From: Collinsella sp. | Lineage (GTDB): Bacteria; Actinomycetota; Coriobacteriia; Coriobacteriales; Coriobacteriaceae | Direction of reading: 5' to 3' | Length of the DNA: 7,142 bases | NCBI GenBank assembly: GCA_022720335.1 | Contig: JAIHVJ010000095.1 | Span: 1 to 7,142, forward strand | Shown here: one piece after another, positions 6,150 to 7,142 of the stretch | How positions within the stretch are numbered: the stretch's first letter is position 1 | Layout: every line of letters starts with the position of its first letter | Translations under genes and position numbers: made by a program | Notes under the pieces: model-generated | Told to the model about the DNA's origin: nothing | Database searches by the model: none | Seen by the model: the letters and a program-made list of their open reading frames with translations, nothing else

Positions 6150-7142
6150 ATGACGGCAAGCGACGCGACCGCGACAATTAAAAAGGGGAATTCGGAGCCC
6201 AGTTTCGATAAAACGGCTCAGCGCATCCTCAATCTTTTCTTTGTGCTCAACAGCTCCCCCGAACCGCTGACGACCGAGCAGATCGTCTTGGATTCTGACC
6301 TGGGATATGGCTCGGGCAATATCGACTCGGATAAGCGCAAGTTTCGGCGCGATCGTGACAAACTGCTCGAACGCGGCATCTTAATCAAGGAGGTTCGCCC
6401 CGCCGGCGCGCAGGAGACCGAGGAAAGCTCATGGACAATCGACCGCGAGCACACGTTTGCGGCAGGCGGCCTCATCACCGCAGACGACGCCGATATCCTG
6501 CTCAACGCTATCGACCAGACAATAGCGGCCGGCTCATCCACTTTTGCCGCGCCGCTTGCCGATATTCGTTCCAAGATTGCCTACCTCACCGGCAGGACGA
6601 CGGCGGACGAAGCACCGATCCGCCGCTCTCCCACCGTCGATGCGGTATGGAGCGCCTTTGCCGAGCGATGCGCGCTGCGATTTTTATATCAGAACGGACG
6701 CGGTGAGCAGAAAGAGCGTACCGTCTGCGTCTACGGCATGTTCGAGCGCGAGGGCGTTGCGTACTTCTGCGGCCTCGACAATGCCACCGACGACATCAGG
6801 ACATTCCGCTGCGACCGTATCGTTCGCGCTTGGCGTCCTTCGAAGGCCTACGCCATCCCTGCAGACTTCAATCTCAACGACTACCTGTTCTTTGAATTCG
6901 ATTTTGCCGACCGCCCGCCCGTTGCGGCTACGTTCTCGTTCGCCCCGCAGACGCAGATCGATATGATCAACGGCCTCACGCGCGGGCGAGGTGAGCTCGC
7001 ACACACCGATTCGGGATGGACTTGGACCGTTGACGTGCGCGATCTTGAAGCCGCCGCCTCATTTTGCATGGCCCACGCCATGGACGGCATGAGGCCCATG
7101 GCCCCCAAATCGCTCAAGCAGGCGTGGAACCACCTCATTGAA
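6150..7142 (+). CDS. WYL-domain transcriptional regulator, PafB/PafC-like (3' end missing)
   Basis: The frame runs from the ATG at 6150 to the last base, 331 residues without a stop. Residues 19-82 look like a winged helix-turn-helix; KRKFRRDRDKLLERGILIKE (62-81) matches the recognition helix and wing of PafB/PafC-type proteins, which usually read F-x-R-D-K-x-x-L-R-x-x-G. Residues 170-228 form a WYL domain: LRFLYQNGRGEQKERTV (176-192), a central AYFCGLD (204-210) in place of the usual WYL-x-G-x-D, and RTFRCDRI (217-224). Residues 255-331 fit the C-terminal WCX extension. In the family, the WYL domain senses a ligand (single-stranded DNA for PafBC) and controls DNA binding, often in DNA-damage responses. 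Related proteins are usually about 320-350 residues, so little is missing. It is transcribed away from the membrane operon and may regulate it, itself, or a paired regulator downstream. The target is unknown. Confidence 0.85.
   Translation, partial: MTASDATATIKKGNSEPSFDKTAQRILNLFFVLNSSPEPLTTEQIVLDSDLGYGSGNIDSDKRKFRRDRDKLLERGILIKEVRPAGAQETEESSWTIDREHTFAAGGLITADDADILLNAIDQTIAAGSSTFAAPLADIRSKIAYLTGRTTADEAPIRRSPTVDAVWSAFAERCALRFLYQNGRGEQKERTVCVYGMFEREGVAYFCGLDNATDDIRTFRCDRIVRAWRPSKAYAIPADFNLNDYLFFEFDFADRPPVAATFSFAPQTQIDMINGLTRGRGELAHTDSGWTWTVDVRDLEAAASFCMAHAMDGMRPMAPKSLKQAWNHLIE

Noticed and set aside
6116..6181. A 21-codon open frame overlapping the start of the WYL regulator
   Set aside because: It has no convincing Shine-Dalgarno sequence and no attenuator-like structure; such a short frame is expected by chance. 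A translated leader peptide cannot be excluded.

Overview
The window looks like a piece of chromosome from a high-GC Gram-positive gut bacterium. The best guess is the class Coriobacteriia (Collinsella or a relative). This is inferred from three things: an LPXTG-anchored Cna_B/SpaA-type surface protein, GC-rich codon use, and a PafB/PafC-like WYL-domain regulator. No rRNA or marker gene is present, so the assignment stays tentative.

Layout. Bases 1-2431 (+) hold the C-terminal 809 residues of a large cell-wall-anchored adhesin or pilin-like protein. It has five Cna_B-like repeats (the first cut by the window edge), a distinct membrane-proximal domain, and an LPATG sorting signal. A 15-bp perfect hairpin at 2438-2475, with A's on one side and T's on the other, serves as a shared terminator for this gene and the convergent minus-strand pair beyond it. 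That pair is (reading right to left) a 1071-residue membrane protein at 5951-2736 and a 72-residue single-pass membrane protein at 2714-2496. They are 21 bases apart and each has a good Shine-Dalgarno sequence. A 198-base divergent promoter region (5952-6149) contains a 10-bp palindrome. On its right is a WYL-domain transcription regulator (6150 to the window end, + strand), missing only its C-terminus.

The most unusual object is the 1071-residue protein. Its ends (about residues 100-240 and 926-1071) read as the two halves of one M28-type zinc aminopeptidase domain. About 685 residues of acidic Ala/Pro/Glu-rich, probably disordered sequence separate them, and two predicted membrane hairpins lie in the N-terminal part. 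Most of the expected metal-binding and catalytic residues appear replaced: Asp to Cys, Glu-Glu to Ser-Asp, and Asp to Glu. Only the two histidines and the Asp of the HxD motif remain. It therefore looks like a membrane-tethered pseudo-peptidase or one with altered chemistry, co-transcribed with a small membrane protein that may be its partner. The partnership and the regulator's involvement are inferred from position only.

All functions were read from motifs by eye, without database searches. No mobile element, CRISPR array, tRNA or rRNA was seen.
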